From positions 1-64,000 of the forward strand of contig JAIXMR010000009.1 in the NCBI GenBank assembly GCA_025677835.1: a DNA stretch of 64,000 bases, given 5' to 3'. Below, piece after piece: positions 36,239-49,524 of the stretch. Origin of the DNA: Sporodiniella umbellata (lineage: Eukaryota; Mucoromycota; Mucoromycetes; Mucorales; Rhizopodaceae). The notes below the pieces were generated by a model that saw nothing but the letters and a program-made list of their open reading frames with translations, had not been told where the DNA came from and searched no databases. Made by a program: the position numbers and the translations under genes. Within the stretch, counting starts at the first letter, position 1; each line of letters begins with the position of its first letter.

Positions 36239-38075
36239 ATGCGTCGATACTCACAGCCCATTCCAGTCTCATCCTCCACTTCACTTCACTATCGACAGTT
36301 CAAAAACTCTTCTAGTGTTTCTTCAACTATTGGATCTATTCCGGATCCTATTGATTTAGTGAAAATCAAGTCTGATTTGGAAGCGCTTCTGCCTTTGTCA
36401 GAAAAGCGCATTCAAAATCTTCAAAAAGATTTGGTTCATCTTAAAAAAAATGTTAAAATAAAACGTACATAAAAAAAAAGCAAAGGCAAAAAGAAAACAG
36501 TGCAGACAAAAGTATATATATAAATCTTTTTTTTAATAGCTGAAGCAGATCCAAAGCAGTACCCTATTCCAACATCTACACAAGATGGGATACCTGGTAA
36601 GCTCAAGTACGAAGACTGCAATGCTCAATACAACTAAAACTTGAATTGTTATTACAAGACACAAATGTTGAGTCACTTCATGTAGCCTATCCAACACACA
36701 ACAAACAGCAATTGGGAAGACAACTGTGAGTATCCGGCAATATATACATACACATATGTACGCACGAAAATAACCTAACGGTTAAAAAGCGCTTTAGAAA
36801 CGTTGAGAAAGAAGAGAAGAAGGGACGAATCAGTGTCGCATAATAAAAGTAAATCTCTGGGCAGAAAGATAAAGAGTCGAAAACTAATTGGAGTTTTATA
36901 TCAGAATCACCACAGCTTGTCAAGCTAAAACGGGCTGAAGACAGTACTTTGCCTCCACCTAGCAAAAAATCGCATACAAACCCTAAAAAAAAGAGTGAAA
37001 CCCCTGAAAAGGAGGAAGAGTTGGATTTTGTTAGAGTCAAAGCGAAAGACCAAGTACCTATTCTGACTTTTTGGGCAACTATAGATCCACACTTTCGCCC
37101 TCTAGAAGAAGCAGACCGGAGCTTTTTATTGGAGAAGGTTTTTTTTTTTTTTTGTTCTTTGAGAAAGGCTTAATAGTTGTGTACACTAGAACTTACTTTT
37201 TTCATTGAGCAGCCAGATGACGAGACATCTTATATTATACCACCCTTAGGAAAGCACTATACCGAAGCATGGACCGAAGACGATTTGATTAGTATGCCTG
37301 GAATGAGCTTATCTCCTTCGACAAGCTCAAGCTCAAGGCAAGGATCTCACGACCATGTCAAATATTCCAACCACATCATCGAAGATCAGCTTACAAAAGA
37401 AGAGACCGGTTGCGGTACTCTGACTGAAAGATTGTTAAGTAGCTTGATACCAGACAAACATAGTAATGATTTAATGGAAGATCAAGAAGAAGAACTTGAT
37501 CATTTCTCGTTTCCAAACCAGCTCAATACAAACGATTTTGAGGAAAGGCTGATGAGCGAATTGAGATATGTAGGACTGTTTTCAGAAGACGATGTAAGGG
37601 CGTTTTTAGTTACAAAGTCTTTTTTTTTTCAATTAAATTCTATTTTTGATAGTTGGAATGGGATGCAAAAGAAGACGATGAGATTTGTGCAGAGTTGAGA
37701 GCAATATCCAAAGAACTAAAGGAACAACACCTAGTTAACGAAGTTCGAAAAAAGAAACTTTTGAAGATTGTTGATAATCAACTCCAATATGAGCAATATA
37801 AACACGTTTTAGACACGTTAGATATCCAAGTTGAACAATCTTATTTAAAGAGACTAGTGAGTTTATCTCTGATCAACCATGAATTAAAGCAGTTTTGTTA
37901 GAGAAACCAAAAACCAAAAAAAAGAAAAAATATGCCAGCCCCTACCAAACCCAGTTTATCTGAGCATGCATTGCATGCAATGAACAAAAGAAAATCTTGG
38001 ATAGATGCATTAGAAAGAATATTCGAGGATAAGGATTGCGTTATGCCTAAGGAATCAATCTACAAAGAATCCTAA
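36239..38075 (+). CDS. NGG1: SAGA complex adaptor subunit ADA3/NGG1
   Basis: Eight exons (36239-36464, 36540-36596, 36686-36725, 36808-36848, 36905-37137, 37213-37593, 37653-37856, 37902-38075) sum to 451 residues in frame. Recognisable parts: an N-terminal helix (IDLVKIKSDLEALLPLSEKR), the central block DFVRVKAKDQVPILTFWATI then PLGKHYTEAWTEDDL, a coiled coil with LRAISKELKEQHLVNEVRKK, and the C-terminal LSEHALHAMNKRKSWIDALE. Ada3 links Ada2-Gcn5 to SAGA/ADA and is needed for nucleosomal H3 acetylation. Exons 3-4 lie in the poorly conserved linker; their boundaries were chosen only to keep phase. The intron at 37138 begins GTTTTT, a weak donor. Confidence 0.85.
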
Positions 38076-38701
38076 CACGACTTTTTCTTTTTTAAAAAAC
38101 ATATACCAAAAACGCGACTTTTTGTGTGAAGCCCCTCTTATCCTATTCTTTTACGCGTAGATAAATCAAGATAAATACAGACAGTTTCAGTTCACTAATG
38201 CAAAACGTTCGATTATTTAAAGCTTGATAAACGTAAAAGATGAAAAATAAAAAGTTGCTTCAGGCTGACTGCTGTAATGTTGTCTAGATAGTTAGCGTAT
38301 TTTTTAATAGTCATTTTATCTTTTTTTTCTAAAGTATGCCAGAGTTTTTATCGAGCTTTTTAGATAGCTTAATCATCCCACCCAAAAAGTAAACTCGAGA
38401 CAAACAATTGAGGCGCAAACTCAGGACATTGTACTACATGCACTTTTTTTTTTTAAAAAAATGCACCCAGAATATTTCATAAAGTATAGACTCATTTTTT
38501 GAAGTTGTTTCATTTCTGTATTTTATAACTATATATTTCTGTTTCAACTACCCCTTTTTGTTTATAAGTTTACTTTTTCCGTTAGTTCTTAAGAAAGGGA
38601 AAGGTAAAACATTAATGTTTTTTTTTTAGAAAAAAAAAACGAGGAGGCTAAAGTACCTGTTGTAATTCCCCTTTTTACATTAAGTATAGAATTAGCAAGC
38701 C
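38076..38701. other. Promoter region of SZT2-like gene
   Basis: About 626 bp between ADA3 and the next ATG. AT-rich with T and A runs (38447-38462, 38620-38639). No ORF supported. Confidence 0.5.
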
Positions 38702-41700
38702 ATGTCCACTTCAAACGACATCAAGGTTATTTCTTATTGAGAAAAATTTACTTGCAGTACTCAATTGCGTGTATACTTTTTTTTTTGTTTAAATAATAGG
38801 TTACTGAGGCTAGGACGGCAGTATTACTGCGAAGTGCTGCCTATATAACTCAAAACGAAATCACTTTTTGGCTTCTTGAGCACCTGTTTCGCCCTTTGGC
38901 ATTAACTAATTATGAAGTAAGATTATTGGGGATGAATGGATCTTTTCGTCTTTCTCTAATCAGACCAAAAGGAATATCAAGTTGTTTACCTTTCTGGTAA
39001 TACTAAGCCTATTTGGGAAAAAAAAAGAAAGGAACAAAGAGAAAATTATTTCTCTTCCCCAGTCAGCACGACTGTTGTTTCACCTGCAGAAGGGGCACAG
39101 ACGCCACCCAGCTCGGTTTCAACTCCCAGCGAAGCACCAAATAACAGAGTGTTTCTTCTAACACCGCGTACGAGGATACTCACTTTAATTAAGGAGCAAC
39201 AAATGGTATTTATGATTGACCTAAGCTCCAGTTTGGCTACAATAGAAACTGGCGCAGGGAAGGTGATGATGGGAAATGCATACCAAGTGTCAGTTTTCTT
39301 TTTAAGAAAAAAAGAAGAGTTTAACTGACCTGTTTTTTTGTAGACTTGAAAACACTATTCTTGGTTTGATTCAGCCATTTTCCATTGATACATCAGATAC
39401 TTTGCCACCAATCATGGTATAGACTTTGCTTAAAAAAAAGTTATCACAAAAATTTAAAAATAATGCTAGGTAGAGCATTCAATTAGTATCACAGTAATAG
39501 CCGAATGTTCTCAGTTTGGTTCAAATATGAATGTAATACCTATTTTGGCCGAATACCCCACGATGAGGGTTTTGTTACAGAATATACAAGTGACGTCCAA
39601 CAACTCAGCAAGTGTTTTAAAAACATTACACACATCTATCAATAAATTTAAAATGGATTTGGGAAACTTTAGAAAAAAGCTGACAGTTAAGCGATCTAAA
39701 CTAGGATACGAATTAGATGTCAGAAGAGACCACTCTCAAACAGTAGATGATACCAGCTCTAATTACAATATACCCGCTATGGATTCAGGTAAACAACAGT
39801 CCAAGCTAGACGCCAGAGAAACAACCATTCAGAAACGACCAGAAATCAACAAAAAATACGAATCGGCTCGTCATCACCGACTCCCTTCCTCTTCAGGAAG
39901 TCCCTTTCCCTTGACACCCAGTCCACTTACTACAAGCGGTAGCGCAGTGTTTACATCTCATAGCCCTGGGCCTAACAAAAGACCGTCTACAAAAGATCAC
40001 AATCATCGAAAGGATGTATGGGGAGTTGGAAAAACTGGAAGTAACTTATCATATATACTAAGAGCTGGACTGTTTGCGCTTAATTTGCTTCCCAAACAAG
40101 GTAAACGATCCCTCGTTTTAATCACGGATGGTGTAGTCAAATCGAATATATCAGACGAGACTATTGTCCAACAAATGACTGTGGAAGACATATCATGTAG
40201 TATGATCCAGGTTGGTCAGGCTGATGGATTTTTCCCTGGACTGAATTTCGGGTTTATTCCTGACAACGAGATTTTGAAGTTTGTAGCCAGTGTTACTCAT
40301 GGACATTTTATGTATGCTGATGAATGTACACCTGTACAAACTTCGGTTGTATCTACTCAACCCAACTGCTATCATCAAAAATTACTCTTTCACGAGATTT
40401 ATCTCGATAAAGCCAGTACTCCTCGTCTGACATCCCGGAAAAAGGAGGACATAGTGGAGGTAGAAGAAGAAGATACCCAACGCGTATTTCCCTGGGATCC
40501 ATTTTCAACGCCCATAAATGAAGACACGGGTTTACTGAAATACAAAGAATACTTTTTACCAACTGAATGCTGGCATTTTATAAGAGCAAGATTGCGTCAA
40601 GGTTTTGCACTCAACTCGGTTTCTTTATTTGATGAATCCAACAAATCACCTTCAAAACCGCCTTCCAATTCACGGAAGTCAGATGGCTTCCAAAAAGAGC
40701 GCGTTATTATTGTCTTTGTTTTGCGCTGGCAGCCCCAAATGACGGTGGAATATAGAATAAAGTCGCTTTGGACTTCTTCCTTAAGGCGCTATCTAAAATC
40801 CATTTCACAACAAGATAGCTTGGTTCACATACCAGAAGACCCTAATACCGAATGCGGCGATAGCTTGTTTAGTTGTATGCGTGCTCCAAAAGCTGAGATT
40901 TTGGTTAGAGCCACAACTTCTTTTTCACATATGCTTCATAACTGGGAGTCTTTTCAAAGAAGAAGTCAAATGATGGCTGTACAAGGCGCCAAAAGCTCAA
41001 CAGATCTGTCAAGTACTCCTGGTTTTATCAAAGTTGGGAAAATGAAAAGGCTACTGGAAAGGCTGGCTGAGTCAGATACTATGCTAAAGCAGCTAGTTCA
41101 ATTTAACCAAAACGAAAAATCTCTCGAAACTGAGCTTAATGCCAACACAGCTAAGTTTAGTTCACTTTGGTCAAAGTTAGATAGGTCTGACTTGAGAACA
41201 TTTAACATGTGTTGGTACGACGAAAAAACAGTTAGTCTGATTATAAACTGTGCAGATTCTTTATACGATTCAATGCAGTTTTATTTGGATGATGCTTTAG
41301 ATTACGACGAAACAGAACTTTTTCTTTGTCAAATATATTCAAGACTAGAGGAGTGGGCAAGCTATATGAGCGACGATAAACAGACATGTATCAAAACCTT
41401 AACCTCAGAAGGAAGTTGTATGCTAAGCTCTGTAGAAAAATCACTTAGTAGACAGGGAGTACCCCAGTTTTGCGAAGTGAGAGTAGTTAGAGAGACTGAC
41501 AGATTAATATGCGTAAGGTTCCTGTTTTTTAATACAGAATCCCGAATTCAACAAACGACAGTAGACGATGTATTAAGTATGCTCAACTGTAGTCAAATAT
41601 CCAAAGAAAAGACACCTACCGAGGCTGTATTTGTTAATGCAGCAACGAAGAGGCCTTTATCTAGTTTACTTTTACGCGACAACGCTCATTTTGCTCTCAA

Positions 41701-44700
41701 AAACCACGATGTTGAACCCAAAAATTCAAAACTATGGTTCATTAATCCTGCACATTTGCTCACTGGAGAGTTTATAGTCAGAAACATTTTACAACAGAAC
41801 ACTTGGCATTGGGATGTTCAAGATGTTCACAATCACTTGGAATATCACAATAAGAGCTTCGCCTCTTTGATTGATTTAGCATTTGAATATATATCCTTCA
41901 ATCGATCAGAAAACGTATAGGAAACTATAAAAAATAACAGATGAAGCTTACTTACTTTTTTTTAAAAAATTTTTATATAGAAATGGAATGTACTTTCATT
42001 TAACAAATCTTTTGGCCATTTTTACAAAGAAATACCTGTTTCTGCCGACATTGCATTTTCGGTCCAATATTTTGTTTGGAAAGATTACTCTAAAAAATCA
42101 ATAACAACAGAACTCTGGGCGGAACCGTTCTCTAATGAGAACACTTTTAAGTTACAAGACACAGTACAAAGCGAGATCCTCGAAAAAGATAAAAGCATAT
42201 TCAATCATCTAGTAACGTTTGACATTCTATATGCTTTTGGAAGCCATATTCTTTCATCTATGAATGATTTATCTAAAGACCGTTTAGAAATGGATGACGA
42301 CTTCAAAGAAGTGACTAAGTGGATGCAGCAGTCTTCGTTATTTAGTGTATCTTCTGTAATATCTCAGAGCTCTGTACTGTTAGCCGCCTACTCCTGTCCA
42401 AACTACAACCGACATTACCATCCGTCAGAAACAGATGATTTGTCTGCTGCTGTAGTTCTTGCTGCTGCTTCAAGCCAGTCACAGATACAAAGTATATCTT
42501 TACTTGAGCAAGAAAATGCAAAGTCTTCTCGACGCAACAATTTACATCCTCGCTCAAGAACTGTTTCCCGGTTTAGTCCTCTAGGGTCTCCTCTTATTAA
42601 TGTCATGTCGCCTTTGGTTTGGCCTGCTGATAAAAGTAATGCTTGTGTTTGCCCTAGACCTGATGAATTGTTTTGTAACGAAAAAGATGCGATATCCAAG
42701 CTACGTCCAGTCTTACGTGATGTCGCTTTACTTCACTATTACGTAGAGCATTCTCTTTCTTCAGTAGCTGACCGAAACTTTTCATTGAGCAGAGGAGGTT
42801 CTGACGATTACTGGGGAAATCTTGTACGAGACTTGATAGAAAACAATGAGCTCGGTATAGCTCAAAGTACTCTTTTTGTCTCTCAAAACTTTCGTGATCT
42901 CAGATGTTTTATAAAGACTTTTGATCCATCTACTTTTGTCCTTATATTCATCCCTCGCCTAGATGCTGTTGTTAAAGGGCTAGGCCATTTTGAATCCAAA
43001 GCAGGTCGATATACATTTGATAAAATTAGCCTAACGATGTTTGAGTGTCATCGTCAAATACTTGGTAATAGCGGCTCATGGAATTCAACAAATCGAATTA
43101 AAGTAAAACCAGTTGACTCTTCAACTTCCCAGGAATGGATTGAAAGTTTGGGGTCCACGCTGCGGCCAAGCCTTTTAAGAGGAAATCTACAGCACTTACC
43201 GGAAAAGGCTCTCTCTGATAGAACACTTCTGCTTATGCAAAAGTTTACACAGGTTTATTCCAGAAGCTTTGTAAAGTCTGTGTTTACTTGTCTCTTACAT
43301 GGTAGAGCAATTGACAACGAAGACTTTGAAAAAGTGCTTGAGATTTGCGATGAATCTAACTTGGATATTGATTTGACTGGTTATCTGAACGTACAAACTC
43401 TACTAAACAAACGATCTAGGACTAATGAGGAAGAGCTTTTATCTATCAATCAACGTTTTGTTTCTGTCCTTGGTCATTACTTTGAACCAGTGATTATATC
43501 TAACTCTGAGTGGACAAATATCTACTGCTACCGCCCACCATTTGCAAAAGTCGGTCAGAAGCTTGGTCTGTCTCTCTCTTCTGGAGAAAAGCCTACAAAT
43601 TTGGCAGATGTTGTGATTTGTGCGCAAAACCCTCTTTTTGTTCGCCTTGAGTGTACGTTTTGTCGCCCCACATCTAATGGCTTTTCTGAAATCACATTTC
43701 CTCTCGACGCTCTACCTTCATTGTATACAGGTCAGTTAGATGATGGAGCTTCCTATAATTTCGAGCCTGCTGCAATAGGAACAGATAGTTCTCCAATTGC
43801 ATCTGCTGATGGAACTACTGCCACACTTCATATGGTGTGTATGACCCTACCTCAGTCCAACTGTGATTTACCCAATGCTTTATTTTCTCATCTTCCTCAA
43901 TGCCCAGCTGACAATACACCTCACCACCAAGCGTAAGTTGTGCCTTTATGAATCAAAAGTATCTTATTCTTTTTTTAGTTCGTTTTTGGATGTAGATAAA
44001 ACACACAGAGCAAGGCTTCCTTCCCTTAGTCAAGATAAGCAGGATGCTCTTGTAGAAACGGAAGCTAGGCTTACATGGCTTTTTACAGAGGAGATAATGC
44101 ATGGCCTTCTTCGATCGGGGCCAGTCACTCAAAGTGTAATTCGGTACATTGAAGCACAGCTCAAAAAGAAAAATCCGTTTGTAGACTTCCCTACGACAAT
44201 GTTTATCCCATTAGCTTTTGTCAAAAATCGTAAAGACAGTCGCCGGCTTTTTTTGAAAGAGCTTGAAAAACATAACAACACCCCATATCGTCTGATACGT
44301 GTAGGCGACTGCTTTTATGCCAGCGATAATGGCCAAATTCAATTAGATACAGCTGACTCCATGTTTGATGGTCTTAATATAACCGCTGATGAGGAGAGTA
44401 ACGACGAGTATTGCCAGGGGTTAGGTATCAGTATACTGGAGCCATATATGGAAGATGAAGTTAAACAAGAGCCAATACATCCTCAGCTTTACTGGCTACT
44501 ATTGATACCCCAAGCGCAAAGTGTACAGATATATTTTTACTCGAAAATGCAACAGTCAGTTAATCGCTCAGAGATTATTCGTGTGACAAAATATATGGTG
44601 AATGAAGTAATGGAGCGCACAAACCAACTGACTTTGCTTCAACATTTACATGACACTCGAGTTTGCAGGTAAAAACAACATTGGGACTGATCTACTTAAA

Positions 44701-47700
44701 CTAAAAATTTTTTAGTAAGTACCTTTTAGAGCCTATGGAGGGAGAAAAGCAATTCTATTCTTCTGATGAAGAGACTTCTGACGAAGACGACTATGTAACA
44801 AACGATAGCTTGGTAGAGATTCTCTCTACCTCAGGTGAGGAATCCCACTTTTCTCCACCAAGGAAATTTTTCGCTGGTCAGTTCAAATGCGATATTGTAT
44901 TCACCAGACGATTTCCTCTTCACTGGAGACTCCAGCCAAATGCAGCTTTGAATAAGCTTATGACTGACACTCTATTACCCTTTTTGGTGAAGAATAAGCC
45001 TGGAATGTTTGTTATCTCTCACAATGATTCAGTGGTCTATTGTTTTCTTTCAGAAACCAATACAATGATGCCCGATAGCAACCTCGAGCCTTTTTCGTTT
45101 GCTGCTGCAGATGACGGTGCGTATCACCCTGATTCACCTTATGGGTCTTCTTTCATAAACTCAGAACCCAATATATTCGGCACATCACAAAGAGCCCGAC
45201 ATCCATCACATGTATATTCAAAAACATCGCCTCAAGGCAGCGTGACAAGCGAACGGCAAAGCCCAAAAAATAGTCCAAGCTTGACTGATATAGGTACCTC
45301 AGCTTCTTCGCCTGCTGTAGGAAAAAAGTTCAGTAGGCACCCAGAGGGAAGAGAGCTTATTTTAGAAGTGTATGGAGTAGAAGCTGACTCTTATATCATT
45401 GAAGGATTAGTTGAAATGATTGAATCCAGAATTACATCAGAAATCACCCTTAAAGAAGTTCAACAGTTTTTGATCCGTAATCCGACTACAAAGCTCTCTC
45501 GTGCCGATGTAGAGTTCATCTTGCCTATAGAAAAAGAGGCATTACTGCAGAGGCAGATCTATATCCCTTTGGAAGTAAAAAACATTGTTCAGTTTTTGAA
45601 GTTGCTTCGCAAAAATATTCTTGCATCGCCCTCTCTCCATGCAATCTATTCAAACTATCTAGGCGGCACAATGAGACGGCACCATGGATTTAAATATGGC
45701 TCGTACCCAAATGACACAAAGAGCGAAGCGGAAGAGTGGTCCTGCTTGAATTTGTTGTTTTATTACAATTATCTCAATCGAGCTCCAGGAACCTATCTTC
45801 CTTTTGAACAACGTGTGGGTGAAGGTGTGGCTGGCGTGTGTCTTACAATAATTAAAGATGGGCAGGCACTATCAAAAATTCCGGATATGGCTCGTAAACG
45901 CCGCTGTCTCACTTTAGCAAGCCTTAAAGATTGCTTTATCTTTGACTTTGAACGAAAAAGGGATTCTTTTGATGGATATGAGATTCGTATTGACATATGG
46001 TCTCATAGTAAGCTCGAGGTTACTCATATATATGATATGATCTATAAAGCATTTAGACAAAGCATCTGCGACTATCTGATAGAGACAGCAGTGTCTTGCA
46101 CTCCGCCAGCGAGAAAAGTCAAACTAGATGAAGAGTTTAAAGCAGTTGTGGCTTCAGCCATATGTATACTAGAACAGGCATCTCTATGGGAAAGCCCAAG
46201 CGTAAAGAAGTACTCTCGTTCAGTTAGTCTAACACCTTGGTACTTTGATGGATTGGTTTCTCAGTTTAAAGGGGATTTACAAGATATACACCCATCTTTT
46301 GACCCTGTTATAGCCAGAGCACGTGTTTCGTCAAACCTATACGATACATTTGGAGATGAAACCAATGAAACCGACGAACTTAACTATAAAGTGTACAATC
46401 CATTTGAGTTCTACGAAAGAGTTTTAGAAAACTCAATGTTACTTGAAGAAGATGAGGAAAGCGAAGACCGCTCTACGTCTACAAAATCTCGAAGAGGGAG
46501 TAGAAGGTGTAGAGACAGACGCATTTCGAGCAATGAAGGAAGAAAAAAAGAGGCGCCCATGCCTGATCACAAAAACTACAAATACCTGGTTATTAGCGGT
46601 CTTCCTGATCTATATAATAAGTATTCTTTACCTTCCAGCCGAAGATTTAGTATGGAAACTACAGATATGTCACAAAGATCACGGCCTATGAATTCTATAG
46701 ATGACGAACTGCTAATGTTTACAAGGAAGGATCTACTAAGAAAAGAAGATAGCATAAGCATTCATAGTAGACAAGAGTCTTTGGCCTCAAGCACGTCTAA
46801 ACCTTTGACGTACATCAAATATAAAACCAGTGAATTTAAAGATGCCCATTTACATAGTTTTGTCGTGATGACCATGGACACTTCTGAGCTAACGGTTTAT
46901 TCCTACAACTATTCTGAAACCTTTGCAGACCATATTTTTAACCTGATCTACAAAAACGTGGTGCAACAAGAAACGAGACATATGGGCTTAAGCAATATTT
47001 TGCATCAGAAAATTGGCCTCTTTTATCATACAGACAAAATGTCAAAAATATTGTCCCAAAATAATACAACTACACCACAGCTGCAGCCAACCAGCAATGC
47101 CCCGAACCATATCGGAGCATCGATTCAACACAGTACTTTATCGCAAATTCAAAGCGGTTCGAACACCACTATCAGATCACCCAGTTTGTCTAACAAGATA
47201 GTTCGTCTTGCCCACATTGACTCAGAATCCTCAATTCACTCATCCGAGCCTTTTGATCCACGTCAATGTAATCCAACGGTCAACTTTGAGAGTTTAAAGC
47301 AGCTGATGAAGAGCACGTTTGAGTTCAATATTCGATTCAAGTATCAAGCACTGTCAGACTCTGGAAGCGCAGGTATTTTCGACAGAGTAGATAATGCTAG
47401 ACTATGTAAGACGATTACAAGCAAATCTACGAATGGTTCTACTGCCGATGTACTTTACTCAGCGGCTAGAACAGCCAACGCCAATACCGTACTAAGGGAT
47501 ACTTATGCTCGCTCTACAGAACTCAACAAAATTCTGTATTCAAGAGATTACCTTGTCCGTCATGGAGAACCCTATTTGCATGTCTACCTTTCAAGATCTA
47601 AACCCTTAGAAGCCCACGAGAAGGCATTCAAAGTGTATTCAAAATGGGCGGAGCGTTATTATGGCCCAGGACATACAAAAACAATAGACGAGATGATGAC

Positions 47701-49371
47701 AGTATCAGAGCTACAAGAGATTCTAAAGGCGTCACGACTCTTACATTTCTGCCGCACGCCTATCATCTTTTCTGAGGCAAGCTTTAGCTCGCTTTTTGCT
47801 AAGACAGAAGAAATGACGACATGGTATGAGAAACTAGCCCGTGGTTTTATGAAAGAATATGCTTCCTATTTGGAAAGTATTGGAATGCACTTGATAGTCT
47901 ATGGACCTTCTAACGATCAACAAGACGAAAAGGAATGTTATCTTTCCCAACTGATGATCAATGAAGCGTATTCTGTTGACTCACCCGTAGTTTATCTGCT
48001 ACAGGTGTTTGAAGGGGGTTCGATCATGTGTGAAGCTAGACTGACCCGATGTTTTGTTTCTGTCACGCTCTATACGCTCCATCGAAGGTATGGCCGTCTT
48101 CAATTTTCACCTTATTCGCACCAAAGCAGGGAGGTGGGTAGAGAAAATTTCCAAAGATTTATGAGTGAGTGTGATCAGTTCAAGCAACGAATCCACGTTA
48201 ATTCGTTCGTGTTTGATTTTCACTTGAGACATCTCCAACGTAGTCTGGACGATGCTGACTCTCTTCCGCCCAATTTGAACTTGTTGGACATGATTAGAAA
48301 AATAGCCTCCGTTTACGATCGACCGGCTATTTATTCAAGAAATCGAATCATCAAAGGCGTCTATGGCATACCTATAGAAAATGCTCTCACAGGATTAGTA
48401 CCATGGATCCTGAACTTTGGATCCAAGCTTGGGCTCAAAGCACTGACAACGAACCATGAGCCTGTAGCTTGCTTTGTCTCGTCTGATGACCTCTCGTTTG
48501 ATATAAACCCACCTGTGAACAATTTAGAGGACACGCCTTTCCGATACACTCTTATCATTTGCCCTGAGAACAATGAAGAGTGTTTGGACGATAAAAGCTG
48601 GAAAGACATCAGCACTCATCAACAGGGAAGTTTTGATATGAATGGACCCAACATGACTGAAGTAGTTGCTGGCCACAGTTCTAGTAATGGATTTGAATTG
48701 ACTGTTCAGTATTTCATTCTGGTCACCTATCGTGGTATGGATCGATGTACTAATAGCGAGAAATGCCAAAGGGCCTGGTCAGAGGTATTAAAGGTTAAAC
48801 CCAAGAAGTATAAGAGCATATTAGACGAACCTCTCGAACCTGAAGCTACTACACTCAAGGACATACTTGACGCAGCCAAGATAAAACTGGGTCAAATAGT
48901 GAACAAGGTAAAAAAAAAAAAAAAAAAAGAAAAAGAAAAAACTAAAACGCTCTCTAGGCTACATACTTTTATCACCGAGAAAACGACTGGAATAAGCTAT
49001 ATCAAGCCACTTCTCAAGACAAGGTGAAGCTCACTATGCGTTTTAGCCCTATAGACTTATGCGATGCCAACGCTATGTTTTCAAAACTTCTTGGACTAAG
49101 AAGTGTCGACTGGAACGGTCTGATGGACTATCTTCAACTCTTTTACTTGGCGTCTAGAGAAATGCATACCAAAGATACCCGACAGCTTTTGCTGTTCTTT
49201 CGTGAAAACACCTTCTTTAACTTGCTGTACAAGAATGGTGAACCTTTGTGTATTAGTATCAATACAAAAGAAGATAGAAAAGTCTACGGTATACCCAGTG
49301 ATGAAGAACAAATAGCTATTAGTCAATTGGCAACTATAATATCATGTTATATTTGGAAAAGTATTAAATAG
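38702..49371 (+). CDS. SZT2: KICSTOR complex scaffold SZT2 homologue
   Basis: Nine exons (38702-38725, 38800-38916, 38972-39288, 39344-39416, 39470-41914, 41981-43932, 43979-44668, 44716-48907, 48958-49371) close in frame to 3,407 residues; human SZT2 is 3,432. Colinear similarity to the animal protein as I know it: an N-terminal AVLLRSAAYITQNEITFWLL (human LLMKKDYRISRNVRLAWFL), the vWA-like opening FMIDLSSSLATIETGAGK, and SYILRAGLFALNLLPKQGKR followed by LVLITDGV and ISCSMIQVG (human ILALQLLPS...IIVITDGV, ACSFVQVG). The C-terminus (YFYHRENDWNKLYQ, then an acidic helical region) fits the human end. In animals SZT2 recruits GATOR1 to lysosomes to restrain TORC1 when nutrients fall; that role here is inferred. 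The first intron donor (GTTATT) is weak, and exon 1 (MSTSNDIK) is the least certain part. Exon 3's acceptor was set at CCAAAAG. The last intron is A-rich and stop-free in one frame. Confidence 0.85.
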
Positions 49372-49420
49372 TATAGAATCCCCTTTTGGCCAATTTGTTT
49401 ACTTTTTTGTTATTCTAAAG

Positions 49421-49448
49421 AAAAAAAAAAAAAAAAAAAAAAAAAAAA
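49421..49448. repeat. Poly(A) run downstream of SZT2
   Basis: Twenty-eight A lie 50 bp after the SZT2 stop and about 75 bp before the next ATG, followed by T runs up to 49500. It separates the two genes and could act as a terminator or promoter element; function is inferred from position. Confidence 0.75.
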
Positions 49449-49524
49449 CAATAATCCTGTTTTAGCATTTCTTTTTTTTTTTTTTATATATTTTTTTTTT
49501 TCCAATTTTTTTCTGCTGTTGATC

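Noticed and set aside
3425..38075. Functional link of RTG2-like and ADA3 as SLIK/SAGA neighbours
   Set aside because: They are 31 kb apart on opposite strands with many unrelated genes between; co-location looks like chance.
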